Shown: one piece after another, positions 1 through 8,847 of the stretch
Numbering within the stretch: position 1 is the first letter of the stretch
How the letters are laid out: each line of letters opens with the position of its first letter
NCBI RefSeq assembly: GCF_000961795.1
Contig: NZ_LADU01000006.1
Location: 1 to 50,592, forward strand
DNA: 50,592 bases
Origin: Hyphomonas sp. BRH_c22
GTDB taxonomy: Bacteria > Pseudomonadota > Alphaproteobacteria > Caulobacterales > Hyphomonadaceae
Direction: 5' to 3'
Made by a program: the position numbers and the translations under genes
The notes under the pieces: generated by a model
Told to the model about the DNA's origin: nothing
Database searches by the model: none
The model's input: the letters and a program-made list of their open reading frames with translations, nothing else

Positions 1-196
1 TGCATGCGCACGCTTCCACGCTTATTACGGTAACAGTTTGAACCTGGGAGTGAGAGGCGTCAGCCACTCCCATCCGTTTCGAGTAGTTTGAGGTCGAAGC
101 CAATGAAGAAGAAGCGACTATGACGACAAAAGCCAAAAGAACACCGAAAAGGGTGATCCGTTTTCCGGCTGATCGATATGAATACAAATGGCGCAT
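1..196 (-). CDS. Partial membrane-anchored protein of unknown function (runs off left edge)
   Basis: An open frame on the minus strand begins with ATG at 196 and stays open to the window edge, giving 65 codons without a stop. A short basic N-terminus (about 12 residues with several Arg/Lys) is followed by one strongly hydrophobic stretch, LFGVLLAFVVIVASSSLAS, that looks like a membrane anchor or uncleaved signal segment. A polar region with Ser, Thr and Val then runs off the edge. It lies downstream of the cytochrome c gene on the same strand, so it may belong to the same transcription unit. No clear Shine-Dalgarno is seen upstream, so the start is uncertain. I do not recognise the family; such single-anchor proteins are often periplasmic membrane-tethered subunits, but that is only an inference. 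Confidence 0.45.
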   Translation of the reverse strand, partial: MRHLYSYRSAGKRITLFGVLLAFVVIVASSSLASTSNYSKRMGVADASHSQVQTVTVISVEACAC

Positions 197-340
197 GCTT
201 ATATTTTCATCAAAGGACAGCCCGTATCCGCATGCGCCCCATCGTTGACCGCAAACGGCCTCGCTGACTGCTCGTATTGGGCGCAAGCGCGGAATATTTC
301 GATACTAGTTCCAACCGGCAATGCCGCGGGCAACTGGATA

Positions 341-706
341 TCATTCGTGGTCAAATGTTTCATGCAGATATGCCAATACGTCGTCGATATCTGAATCGGT
401 AAGACTTGCGTTTCCTCCCTTTGCGGGCATTGGCATGGCCGAGCGCCGACCACGGAATCCGTTGGTGATATGATCTGTGAGGACATCATCGTCTTGAGAT
501 AGCACGCCATTCGCCTTGTTGAAATCTGGCGTACCGGGAATGGTGCCTTTGCCGGTAGGGCCATGACATGCGACACACGTCCCGGCATAGACTTCCTTGC
601 CACGAGCCGTGTCGGATGTGTCTTGAGCCTCGGCGCCAGAAGCCAGGAACATGGCGCCGCTGGCAAAAAAGACGATGCAGAGGGTGCGTGGGAATCGCAA
701 ATTCAT
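341..706 (-). CDS. Secreted monohaem cytochrome c
   Basis: Class I c-type cytochrome of 121 residues, expected to be a soluble periplasmic electron carrier. A signal peptide (MNLRFPRT, a hydrophobic core, then ASGAEA) is followed by a mature domain with the haem attachment motif CVACH near residues 45-49 and a likely axial methionine in SAMPMPAKGG. The C-terminal helix (DSDIDDVLAYLHETF) is typical of this fold. The start at 706 has a good ribosome binding site (GAAAGGG about 8 bases upstream). It follows the truncated porin-like gene by 30 bp on the same strand, suggesting co-transcription. The electron-transfer partner cannot be read from the sequence; a dehydrogenase may lie outside the window. 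Confidence 0.88.
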   Translation of the reverse strand: MNLRFPRTLCIVFFASGAMFLASGAEAQDTSDTARGKEVYAGTCVACHGPTGKGTIPGTPDFNKANGVLSQDDDVLTDHITNGFRGRRSAMPMPAKGGNASLTDSDIDDVLAYLHETFDHE

Positions 707-736
707 CGGAACGACCCTTTCATGTGATCTTGTTCG

Positions 737-1141
737 CTAATTGTTGCTGGCTTGAAGAAATGCTCGAATGTCATCGGTGTCCGATCCCGGCATATCGCCA
801 CCTGAAAAACCAACATCGGCATATCCGGCTAAATGCCATTTCGTATCGGGCGCTTCGCTTGGTCTGGTATTGTCCGCAATCAGATCCGTCTGATTTTCTA
901 CCCCTGCTATTCTGTCAACAGCATTGAGTGCAGTTGTCTCCGCTTTTGTGGCTGTCAGGGATGATTCCAGAACTTTGGCTCGCAAGTCTCCCAGTTCAGT
1001 CTCAAGCTTTTCTATGCGCTCCAACAGGGCCTGAGCCTGTTGATCGGCACCTGTCGTCGTTTGCTGGGCCTGCGCGTTAGCCGATAAGATACTGGACAGC
1101 GCCGTTGCAGCAATCAACGTGCGATACAAAGTGGAATTCAT
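737..1141 (-). CDS. N-terminal stump of an outer-membrane porin, probably truncated
   Basis: A 134-residue frame with a signal peptide (cleavage likely after SANAQA). It continues with a coiled-coil-like segment (LLERIEKLETELGDLRAKV, residues about 38-60), then a Pro/Asp-rich linker and the motif KWHLAGYADVGFS. That layout, periplasmic coiled coil followed by the first beta strand of a barrel, is typical of proteobacterial porins of 400 or more residues, so most of the barrel is missing here. The last 20 residues (GGDMPGSDTDDIRAFLQASNN without its first residue) look instead like the end of a cytochrome c domain. This suggests that an internal deletion joined the start of a porin gene to the end of a cytochrome gene. 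It may be a non-functional remnant; family assignment is inference from sequence style. Confidence 0.5.
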   Translation of the reverse strand: MNSTLYRTLIAATALSSILSANAQAQQTTTGADQQAQALLERIEKLETELGDLRAKVLESSLTATKAETTALNAVDRIAGVENQTDLIADNTRPSEAPDTKWHLAGYADVGFSGGDMPGSDTDDIRAFLQASNN

Positions 1142-1609
1142 GTTTCAGCCCTCGATCTTTCCGCGTGTTGTCTGTCTTCAGCCTCAGGCAGCTTGTACGC
1201 GTCAGGTCATGGTGCCCCTCAGAATATCTGCGAGTATCCTGGGATCCGGTTTTCTGGCGGTTCGCCTGGGACCCATAGGCAAGGTGAAGACGGCGCGCGG
1301 ATCGCGGTGGCCCGAGGGTTTTTGTTGTGCCGGCAGTCACCGCACGGCCTGAGCAGGCAATATCAGGTAAAACGGGCTTGGAGTGGTGTGCTCAGGCGAA
1401 ATGATTTGCCCAGAGCATAATAGTCGATCGTTTCTTGCCGAGCGTTCTCTGGCTATAGTTGCCACTGGTCGGTCCGCTTGAAACGAGGTCCACGGAGCAG
1501 GGAGGGAGAGTTCCGACGAGCTCTTCTGACCGTGGTACGGGCGCGGCGGATTTTCTCATTGCAGCCTGAAATTTTGCCGCTACGCTTCCGATATTGAAAA
1601 CGGGGCATC
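1142..1609. other. Divergent intergenic region
   Basis: This 468-bp stretch separates the leftward porin/cytochrome genes from the rightward oxidoreductase operon and presumably holds both promoters. I see no convincing gene, RNA or strong hairpin. Reading frames in it lack coding character and ribosome binding sites. Confidence 0.5.
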
Positions 1610-3397
1610 ATGAAACCTACCGATATCAAGGATCCCGACTACTTCCACAAAGTCGTCGATTGCCAGTGGGCTTGCCCGGCACATACGCCGGTCCCCGCCT
1701 ATATTCGTTTGATTGCGCAAGGCCGCTATGGCGACGCCTACTTGCTCAATCGCGAGTCTAACGTGTTTCCGGGCGTGCTTGGTCGCGTATGTGACCGCCC
1801 CTGTGAGCCAGCTTGTCGCCGCACGCGTGTTGAGGAAGAGCCGGTCGCAATTTGCCGTCTGAAGCGCGTCGCGGCCGACCACCGCGATGATATCACCGAC
1901 CGTCTGCCCAAAAAGCCGGAACAGTCCAACGGCAAGCGCATTGCGCTGATTGGTGCAGGGCCCGCATCCTTCACTGTCGCAAACGATCTTGCCCCGATGG
2001 GCTATGAATGTACAATTTTTGAAAAGCTCGACAAGCCAGGCGGCTTGATGCGCTCCAACATTCCGGCGTTCCGCCTGCCCGAAGACGTGTTGATGGAAGA
2101 GCTTGGATACATCCTGCAAATGGGCGTCGACCTAAAACTTGGCGCAGCCATTGAGAGCATGAAGCAACTCCAGACCGAGGGATATGATGCCATCTTCGTC
2201 GGCACCGGTGCGCCCAAGGGCAAAGACCTCGATCTGCCTGGCCGTCGGGATGCGAAGGAAGGCATTCATATTGGCATCGATTGGCTGGAATCAGTGGCCT
2301 TCGATCATACTGACGCGATTGGCGAAAACGTTCTGATCATTGGTGTCGGCAATACCGCAATGGATTGCTGCCGCACCTCGCTGCGCCTCGGAGCCAAATC
2401 GGTCAAAGTCATGGCCCGTAAACCGCGCGCCTTCTTCAAGGCCTCCGAATGGGAGCTCGAAGACGCCGAAGAAGAAAGTGTGGATATCACAGTCAATCAT
2501 TCGCCAAAATCATTCGTGACGGAGAATGGCAAACTGATCGGCATGATGTTCGACGTCATGGAATACGACGTGGACGACACCGGCCGCATTACCGACCAGC
2601 GTGTTGCAAGGGAGGTCATGATCCCATGTGACGATGTTATTCTCGCCATCGGCCAGGAGAACGCATTTCCGTGGATCGAAAAAGACTCTGGCATTGAGTT
2701 CGACAAATGGGATGTGCCAGTTATCAATGAGAAGACATTTGAGTCGACAAGGCGCGGCATCTTCTTCGGCGGCGACTCTGCATTTGGCCCCAAGAACATC
2801 ATCTGGGCCGTTGAGCATGGTCATCAAGCCGCAATCTCAATTCACAAATATTGTCATGGCGCAGACCTCACCGTCCGCTCCCCCGACGAGATAGAGTTCG
2901 AATCGGCCAAAATGGGCATGTTTGAATGGCGCTACTCAAACGCGTATGATGCCTCTGACCGCCGCAAGATGGAGCATATTGCGCTGGTCGACCGGTTCAA
3001 GAAACTTGATATCGAAGTTGAACTTGGCTTTTCGGCGGAACAGATCGCGACTGAGGTCGAGCGCTGCCTGAACTGCGATGTGCATACCGTCTTCGACGCG
3101 CCGCTTTGCACCGAGTGCGATGCCTGTATCGACATCTGCCCGGTTGAGTGCCTGTCCATCACGCCTCAGGCTTCTGAAGCTGACCTTCGCAACATCGTGC
3201 ATGCGGCAAACGCCGATCAAGCCTTGTTCACATCTGCCCCGCTATCGTTTAGCGGTCGTGTGATGATCAAGGACGAAAACATCTGTCTGCATTGCGGTCT
3301 CTGCGCCGAACGCTGCCCGACATCGGCATGGGATATGCAGGAAGGTGTCATCAAAATCCATCACGCCAGTGGGCAAAAGTTGAGTGCTGCGGAATGA
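1610..3397 (+). CDS. GltD-like FAD/NAD(P) oxidoreductase with C-terminal ferredoxin domain
   Basis: 595 residues resembling the small subunit of glutamate synthase (GltD). The N-terminal cysteine-rich part (residues about 18-70, CQWACPAHTPV and CDRPCEPACRR) should bind Fe-S clusters. A FAD-binding motif (IALIGAGPASFTVANDL) lies near residue 110 and a second Rossmann motif (IIGVGNTAMDCC) near 245 should bind NAD(P)H. The C-terminus carries two 4Fe-4S motifs, CTECDACIDICPVEC and CLHCGLCAERCPTSAW. It overlaps the next gene by 4 bp (ATGA) and starts a three-gene operon with a 2-oxoacid:ferredoxin oxidoreductase. The likely role is to pass electrons between NAD(P)H and the Fe-S/TPP enzyme in the cytoplasm. 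Which 2-oxoacid is used and the direction of electron flow are not shown. Confidence 0.88.
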   Translation: MKPTDIKDPDYFHKVVDCQWACPAHTPVPAYIRLIAQGRYGDAYLLNRESNVFPGVLGRVCDRPCEPACRRTRVEEEPVAICRLKRVAADHRDDITDRLPKKPEQSNGKRIALIGAGPASFTVANDLAPMGYECTIFEKLDKPGGLMRSNIPAFRLPEDVLMEELGYILQMGVDLKLGAAIESMKQLQTEGYDAIFVGTGAPKGKDLDLPGRRDAKEGIHIGIDWLESVAFDHTDAIGENVLIIGVGNTAMDCCRTSLRLGAKSVKVMARKPRAFFKASEWELEDAEEESVDITVNHSPKSFVTENGKLIGMMFDVMEYDVDDTGRITDQRVAREVMIPCDDVILAIGQENAFPWIEKDSGIEFDKWDVPVINEKTFESTRRGIFFGGDSAFGPKNIIWAVEHGHQAAISIHKYCHGADLTVRSPDEIEFESAKMGMFEWRYSNAYDASDRRKMEHIALVDRFKKLDIEVELGFSAEQIATEVERCLNCDVHTVFDAPLCTECDACIDICPVECLSITPQASEADLRNIVHAANADQALFTSAPLSFSGRVMIKDENICLHCGLCAERCPTSAWDMQEGVIKIHHASGQKLSAAE

Positions 3398-5205
3398 CCG
3401 GACCATCTGTCAATGATTTCGTGATCAAGGTCGCGACCGTCAATGGTACGGGGTCTGCCAGCGCCAATGGTCTCTTGATGAAGACGATATTCCGCATGGG
3501 CGTGCCGGTTGTCGGCAAAAACATCTTCCCGTCCAACATTCAGGGTTTGCCGACCTGGTACGAAATTCGCGTAACCGGCGATGGCTATGGTGGACGCGAT
3601 GGCAATGTCCATTTGTCTGTGGCGATGAACCCCGATACTTATGCCGATGACGTTGCGGAGCTGACGCCAGGCGGCGTTCTGATGTACGATTCAACCTGGC
3701 CACGCCCACAGCTAACGGCACGTACCGATGTCACAGTCATTGGTGTGCCCTTGTCACGGATGTGTAACGACGCTTTCGCAGTCGCCCGCTCACGTGTCTT
3801 GATGAAGAACATGGCCTATGTCGGCGCAGCCGCCGCCCTGCTCAACCTCGACATGGCAGTCATCCAGGCGCTGGTTGAAGAAATGTTCGCCAGCAAACCA
3901 AGGCTGGTCCCAGACAATATGAAGGCGCTGGCGCTCGGCTTCGACTATGTCAATGAAAACTATGAATGCCCGCTACCCTTCCGCGTCATGTCAATGAACA
4001 AGACAGAGGGCAAAATTATCATCGACGGCAATACTGCCGCAGCGCTTGGTTGCGTCTATGGCGGCGCGACATTCGGGGCTTGGTATCCGATCACACCGTC
4101 GACCTCGTTGATGGATGGCTTTGCCGAATACTGTGCCAAGCTACGGGTTGATCCGGAAACCGGGTTTAACAAGTTTTGCATCATTCAGGCCGAAGATGAA
4201 CTGGCCGCAGCCGGTCTGACCATCGGCGCCTCGTGGAACGGCGCCCGTGCCTTCACACCCACGTCCGGCCCCGGCATTTCACTGATGAGCGAGTTTATCG
4301 GATATGCCTATTATGCCGAAGTGCCGATGGTATTGTTCGATATTCAGCGGGTAGGTCCATCGACCGGCATGCCGACCCGCACCCAGCAGTGCGATATTCA
4401 GCTTTGCGCTTACGCCTCGCACGGCGACACTCGCCACATCCTCGTATTTCCCGCTAATCCACGCGAGTGTTTCGAGATGGCGGTCAACGCGCTGGACCTT
4501 GCCGAGCGCTTCCAGACCCCGGTCTTCTTCATGTCCGACATAGATATCGGCATGAATGACTGGATGGTCGACGAACTGACCTGGGACGACACATACGTCC
4601 CAGATCGCGGCAAAGTCCTGACTGCGGAAGAGGTCGATGGCCTCGACACATTCCATCGCTATCTCGACGTCGACAATGACAGCATCCCGTATCGTACCTT
4701 GCCCGGAACGAACCCAAAGGGATCTTACTTTCTTCGTGGATCGGGACACAATAAATTTGGGCGCTACACAGAAAAGGGCCCCGAATACAAAGAGGTGGTC
4801 GACCGTCTTCTGGCAAAGTGGAAAAACGCTGCCGAAGCCGTTCCTGCCCCAATCACCATCTCGGCCCGTTCGAAAGCGCGCTGCGGCATCATTGCTGTCG
4901 GCAGCTCGGATCCAGCGGTTCTGGAGGCGCGCGACCGCCTCGAAGCCTCCGGCATCCCGGTCGATTATATGCGTGTGCGGGGCTTCCCTTTCTCAAAGGA
5001 AGTCGAGGCTTTCATCGATGCGCACGAGCAGGTCTTCGTGGTCGAACAAAACCGCGACGCGCAGTTGCGCGGGCTTTTGGTCGCCGAGACCACTGCGCCT
5101 AAGGAAAAACTTGTTGCGATCCTCCATTATTCTGGCGAACCGCTGAATTTCCGCTTCGTCTATGATGAAATCCAGACCGCCGTGAAAGTAAGGAAGATCG
5201 CATGA
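3394..5205 (+). CDS. korA: 2-oxoacid:ferredoxin oxidoreductase, fused gamma-alpha subunit
   Basis: 603 residues. The N-terminal third (from VIKVATVNGTGSASANGLLM) is the gamma domain of the pyruvate/2-oxoglutarate:ferredoxin oxidoreductase family. The middle (residues about 215-420) is the alpha, pyrimidine-binding-type domain, with AAALGCVYGGATFGAWYPIT and the motif TSGPGISLMSEFIGYAY; the C-terminal domain II follows. This fusion order is typical of KorA-type enzymes. I place the start at ATG 3394, which overlaps the previous stop by 4 bp; an in-frame codon at 3292 would lie inside the upstream gene and adds a non-homologous lead. Together with the beta subunit it should catalyse CoA-dependent oxidation of a 2-oxoacid or the reverse carboxylation. 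The 2-oxoglutarate preference is inferred from family resemblance only. Confidence 0.88.
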   Translation: MTGPSVNDFVIKVATVNGTGSASANGLLMKTIFRMGVPVVGKNIFPSNIQGLPTWYEIRVTGDGYGGRDGNVHLSVAMNPDTYADDVAELTPGGVLMYDSTWPRPQLTARTDVTVIGVPLSRMCNDAFAVARSRVLMKNMAYVGAAAALLNLDMAVIQALVEEMFASKPRLVPDNMKALALGFDYVNENYECPLPFRVMSMNKTEGKIIIDGNTAAALGCVYGGATFGAWYPITPSTSLMDGFAEYCAKLRVDPETGFNKFCIIQAEDELAAAGLTIGASWNGARAFTPTSGPGISLMSEFIGYAYYAEVPMVLFDIQRVGPSTGMPTRTQQCDIQLCAYASHGDTRHILVFPANPRECFEMAVNALDLAERFQTPVFFMSDIDIGMNDWMVDELTWDDTYVPDRGKVLTAEEVDGLDTFHRYLDVDNDSIPYRTLPGTNPKGSYFLRGSGHNKFGRYTEKGPEYKEVVDRLLAKWKNAAEAVPAPITISARSKARCGIIAVGSSDPAVLEARDRLEASGIPVDYMRVRGFPFSKEVEAFIDAHEQVFVVEQNRDAQLRGLLVAETTAPKEKLVAILHYSGEPLNFRFVYDEIQTAVKVRKIA

Positions 5206-6257
5206 CCTCCTTCGTCAAACCAAAAATCCGCCGCAAGCAAGAGCCGGTCAACACGCTCGGCATGGTCCGGGCTGATTATGACGGCACCGCGTCGACCCTA
5301 TGTGCTGGGTGCGGGCATGACAGCGTCAATGCAGCTCTGGCCCGCGCCTTTTTCGAATTGTCGGTCGAGCCGCACATGGCGGTTAAAGTGTCAGGCATCG
5401 GGTGCTCGTCGAAAAGCCCGACATACTTCATGTCCGGTGCGCACGGCGCCAACACCGTGCATGGCCGGATGCCGGCTTTTGCCACCGGCGCAGTCGCGGC
5501 AAATTCTGACCTGACCTATATCGGCATTTCCGGCGATGGTGACAGTCTGTCCATCGGTCTCGGCCAGATGGCACACGCGATCCGGCGCAACGTAAACATG
5601 CTCTACATGCTCTACAATAATGGCGTGTACGGCCTGACCAAAGGTCAGTTCTCCGCCTCCGCAGACATTGGCTCAATCGCCAAGAAAGGCGGCGCCAACG
5701 AGCTGCCACCGATTGATCCTGCTGCCCTTGCTCTGGCCACTGGCGCAACTTTCGTGGCGCGCAGCTTCTCCGGCGATCGCGAACAGCTCATCGCGCTGAT
5801 CAAAGCCGGGCTCAGACATACGGGCTTTGCCCTTATCGACGTCATCTCGCCATGCGTGACGTTTAACGATCACAAGGGGTCCACCAAATCCTACGCGCAC
5901 ACCTACAAATATTTCCATCCGGCCGTGCACGCTGATTTCGTGCCGCCGAGTGAAGAGATAATGACAGCCTATGAGGAAGGCGAGCTGATGCCTGTCGAAA
6001 TGCACGATGGCAGCCGCATTCGCTTGCGTAAGCTCGATAGCGATTACGACCCTCGCGACCGAGCGGGCGCCTTTGCCAAAGTGCTGGAAGGCCAGAGCAA
6101 GGACGAAATTCTCACTGGCTTCCTCTACATAAACGAGGACGTGCCCGACATGCACGCCCGAAAGAATACGGGACCACGCCCCCTCAACCAGATTCCCTAC
6201 AGCGAATTGAACCCTGGCGCAGCGAAGCTGAAGGATCTGCAGAGGTCTTTTCGATAG
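5202..6257 (+). CDS. korB: 2-oxoacid:ferredoxin oxidoreductase, beta (TPP-binding) subunit
   Basis: 351 residues of the TPP-binding beta family. Visible landmarks are CAGCGHDSV near residue 36, VSGIGCSSKSP near 65, the acidic TPP/Mg motif GISGDGDSLSIGLGQ near 110 and LYNNGVYGLTKGQ near 145. The gene overlaps korA by 4 bp (ATGA), so the three genes from 1610 are translationally coupled. The subunit binds thiamine diphosphate and, in this family, a 4Fe-4S cluster through the conserved cysteines near the N-terminus. No convincing terminator follows. The C-terminal tail beyond residue 285 is a family-typical extension. Confidence 0.88.
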   Translation: MTSFVKPKIRRKQEPVNTLGMVRADYDGTASTLCAGCGHDSVNAALARAFFELSVEPHMAVKVSGIGCSSKSPTYFMSGAHGANTVHGRMPAFATGAVAANSDLTYIGISGDGDSLSIGLGQMAHAIRRNVNMLYMLYNNGVYGLTKGQFSASADIGSIAKKGGANELPPIDPAALALATGATFVARSFSGDREQLIALIKAGLRHTGFALIDVISPCVTFNDHKGSTKSYAHTYKYFHPAVHADFVPPSEEIMTAYEEGELMPVEMHDGSRIRLRKLDSDYDPRDRAGAFAKVLEGQSKDEILTGFLYINEDVPDMHARKNTGPRPLNQIPYSELNPGAAKLKDLQRSFR

Positions 6258-7407
6258 GGCCTATTGGCATTGTCATGTTGGACATCGGAGTAGTCGCGGT
6301 TCGGCTTCACAAGGCCAGTATGATTCTACGCTCCCCGGGAGCTATGTCAGTGCAAGTGGCGTTGAGGTCGGAGCAGGGGTGCTTAGCCCTGTTTCAGGCC
6401 GAAAAAATCAGTCCGGCTACGTCATAAATTCGCTCGACATCATTCAGCTTGGCGTCCTGGTATCTGTCAGATTTCCACTCTCGTTTCGAAACCTCGGCAA
6501 CCTCCTGCATGAGCGCGGGATCGTGCGGTTCATTGAAGTGTAGGTAGCCGGGGCGGCGGGTCAGGGACTGGATTCGCGCACCAGGTCCGGCGCATTCTAT
6601 CAGCAAGAGGGCGCGTCCTGAAGCGCTTAACCTGTATGGATGCGCGCGGCCTTGCTGGCATCGACACGCAGAAAGGCACGATATAGAAGAGGCCCATTGT
6701 CCACCCATTCAGGGGTTCAGCCGCTACGACCCGTTCGAACTGGATGATCAGGGTCAGGAGCGAACCGGCCCGTGTCGCGACCATGAGACCCCTGGTCTGG
6801 ATGGGGCGCATGATGTCGTCAAACTCTCTTCAAACGGTGGCAGGCCACGATCAAAGGCGGTAGGTTGGAGCGATTCGAAATCGTCTGATCAGAGCGACGA
6901 AAACGGTTTACATTAGACGGTTCTCTCCGTTGAAAGTATTGAGTATTTTGGAATGCGGTTTACTCGTAACACGTTGTAACTAAATGAAAAATGTGTCGTT
7001 TACACCGACAAAACCAAGCAGATTGGCTTTCGAGTAGTTCCTCTGCTGAATCCTTTGTAGTCATCAGTCAATAATCCCACGCGAAAACGTGCGTATACTA
7101 ACCATCATATGTGCCGTAGGCGAAGCGATGCGTGAATGTATTGCGTCGTAGTGCAATATACTCATTATGTTCATCGCTGTCGGGCAGGTGCCGAGCCCCG
7201 ACCGAATGCGAACCGATCACTCGCGCGTCAATCGTGATAGGATCGGGCCCGATCGACGCAATATGAGCGTCTAATCATTCCTATTAGCGCCTGCTGTCAT
7301 TCCGACCGAGCGCGATGCGTGCCGGTGGTTTTCTAGCTGGCCTACGAAGGCTGCTGCTGGCTGCGTAGGGGTTGGCATATAACGCATTGATATACATATA
7401 TATAATC
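6258..7407. other. Gene-poor stretch with possible decayed gene
   Basis: About 1.15 kb without an intact gene. On the minus strand, 6394-6620 encodes a stretch that reads like a real protein C-terminus (HDPALMQEVAEVSKREWKSD followed by DAKLNDVERIYDVAGLIF), and an upstream stretch at 6600-6800 in another frame also reads protein-like (FERVVAAEPLNGWTMGLFY). The two could be a frameshifted remnant of one gene; I do not recognise the family. From about 6900 the DNA becomes more AT-rich and shows no coding character. It ends at the tRNA-Gly fragment, consistent with an old insertion/deletion zone. Confidence 0.4.
7225..7259. repeat. Nested inverted repeat
   Basis: A perfect 14-bp palindrome, GATCGGGCCCGATC, at 7241-7254 is overlapped by an inverted pair GCGTCAATCG (7225-7234) and CGATCGACGC (7250-7259), which match at 9 of 10 positions. 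It lies about 150 bp beyond the tRNA-Gly scar. It could be a protein binding site or a recombination relic; no function is shown. Confidence 0.4.
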
Positions 7408-7451
7408 TGGAGCGGGTGAAGGAAATCGAACCCTCGTTGCCAGCTTGGGAG
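7408..7451 (-). repeat. 3' fragment of tRNA-Gly(CCC): attachment-site scar
   Basis: Read on the minus strand this 44-bp segment matches the 3' part of a tRNA: an anticodon loop CTCCCAA (anticodon CCC), 3' anticodon stem GCTGG, T-arm GAGGG-TTCGATT-TCCTT (one wobble pair), 3' acceptor strand CACCCGC, discriminator T and encoded CCA. The sequence upstream does not form the 5' half, so it is not a functional tRNA gene. tRNA 3' ends are classic attachment cores for tyrosine integrases, and the integrase gene ends only 29 bp away. The matching intact tRNA-Gly is not in this window. Confidence 0.7.
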
Positions 7452-7479
7452 TTTTAATTCGGCATTATGAGTGCCACTT

Positions 7480-8847
7480 TTAGCCTGTCGACAGGCGTTC
7501 CTCGGAATGCCCGATAGCGCCATTCGACGAAAGATTACCCACAAGCCGTTCCACTTCGTCACCCCACAACTCCATCGCCTGGCGGACATCGCCTATACTC
7601 TCTCCCACATCATAGCGCGTGCGCATCGATCGGTCGGGCGCGTGGTTGATACACGCCTCGGCGATCGCCGGTGACACTTCAAGCTCTCGTACCAAAAGTG
7701 TCCGACCGAGGCGCCGGCAGTCGTAGAGTTGAACGCCGTCGAGCGGGCAGGTCTGGTCTATTTTCCGGGCCTCGGCGACCAGCTTGTTGCGTATCCTCAT
7801 CCAGCGCTGCTTTGGGCCATCGTGACGAATGTGGTCATCGCCGACTTTGTTCGGAAACACCCATGGCAGATTGTGCTTCGAAAGGGCATCGCGGAACAGC
7901 GCGGCTGCCTGAGGTGACAGCGGCACCTCGTAAACCTCGTTTGTTTTTGTCTGCCCGGCCGGGATGCGCCACATTTCCTTTCCGTGCGTCCAGTCGAATT
8001 GGTCGCGCCTGGCAGCAACGATCTCGGCGGGCCTTTGCAAAGTGAGGGCATGCAGCATGATAGCTAGCGCGGCCCCCCAGCCGTGGCGTCCCTCGTCGCT
8101 TTGCAGTTCTTCGTTCAATGTGTCCCACATGAGCTTCAAAGCCCCGTCTGGCATCTGTGAGCGTTTGTCGGGTGTGTCCTTGAACAGTTTCCGGAAGGTG
8201 GCCGGGTTCATATCTGCCAGTTCTTCTTCGATGGCCCAGTTGAACACCGCGCGAATAACGCCCTGACATTCATTGGCGAGTTTTGCGCCGGGATTGCTAC
8301 TTTCTCTGGCGCGTGGGTGTTTAGCGGCTTCGGCCTGGATTGACCGCACCAATCCTCGTACCTGAGCCCTGGTGATCTGCCGGAATTGTGCTTCCCCAAG
8401 CGAAGGCAGGATGTGGACCCGAAGGAGTCGTTCCCGTTCATCGTAGGTGCGTTGCTTGATGCTGGGCGGGGATTTCTCCGGTGTTGCCATGAAACGGGAA
8501 GTCAGAGCGGCAAAAGTCGATGCTTTCTCCTCTTGCGCCGCAACCTTTGTAGTTCGCCTGCGGGTGACGGGATCCACCTCTCCCAGCGCCATCCGGCCCA
8601 ATTCCTTCATTGCAAGGGCGCGGGCGATTTCCGGAGAGCCATCATTTGCGGCGATCAGTTTCGCGTCTGTCTTGCTGCCGTCGGGTTTCACGATCTGGAG
8701 CTTGTAGGCTGCACTGCCGTTCGGCGTGATGGCCAGGAACAGTTTCGGGACCTCGGTGTCCCAGTGGCGCACCTTTTTCGCCCCGTCATGCTCCCGGATA
8801 AGGCGCTGAACATTGGTTTGGGTGAGTTTGAGTCGGTTATTGGCCAT
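7480..8847 (-). CDS. Tyrosine recombinase / phage-type integrase
   Basis: 455 residues. The N-terminus (MANNRLKLTQTNVQRLI, then HWDTEVPKLFLAITPNGSAA) resembles the arm-binding domain of P4-type and related integrases. A central core-binding helical domain follows. The C-terminal catalytic domain has TLQRPAEIVAARRDQFDW (first catalytic Arg), LYDCRRLGRTLLVREL (variant of the H-x-x-R box, with Tyr-Asp-Cys before the Arg) and the terminal tyrosine in RTRYDVGE. I use ATG 8847, preceded by a purine-rich AGAGAGCAAGAAG; an in-frame codon at 8910 adds a lead without family resemblance. The enzyme would integrate or excise an element at a tRNA 3' end, and its stop lies next to a tRNA-Gly fragment. No other phage genes are nearby, so it is probably a leftover. 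Confidence 0.85.
   Translation of the reverse strand: MANNRLKLTQTNVQRLIREHDGAKKVRHWDTEVPKLFLAITPNGSAAYKLQIVKPDGSKTDAKLIAANDGSPEIARALAMKELGRMALGEVDPVTRRRTTKVAAQEEKASTFAALTSRFMATPEKSPPSIKQRTYDERERLLRVHILPSLGEAQFRQITRAQVRGLVRSIQAEAAKHPRARESSNPGAKLANECQGVIRAVFNWAIEEELADMNPATFRKLFKDTPDKRSQMPDGALKLMWDTLNEELQSDEGRHGWGAALAIMLHALTLQRPAEIVAARRDQFDWTHGKEMWRIPAGQTKTNEVYEVPLSPQAAALFRDALSKHNLPWVFPNKVGDDHIRHDGPKQRWMRIRNKLVAEARKIDQTCPLDGVQLYDCRRLGRTLLVRELEVSPAIAEACINHAPDRSMRTRYDVGESIGDVRQAMELWGDEVERLVGNLSSNGAIGHSEERLSTG

Noticed and set aside
188..394. 68-codon plus-strand frame near the left edge
   Set aside because: Overlaps the cytochrome c gene and the better-supported minus-strand partial gene; no coding features.
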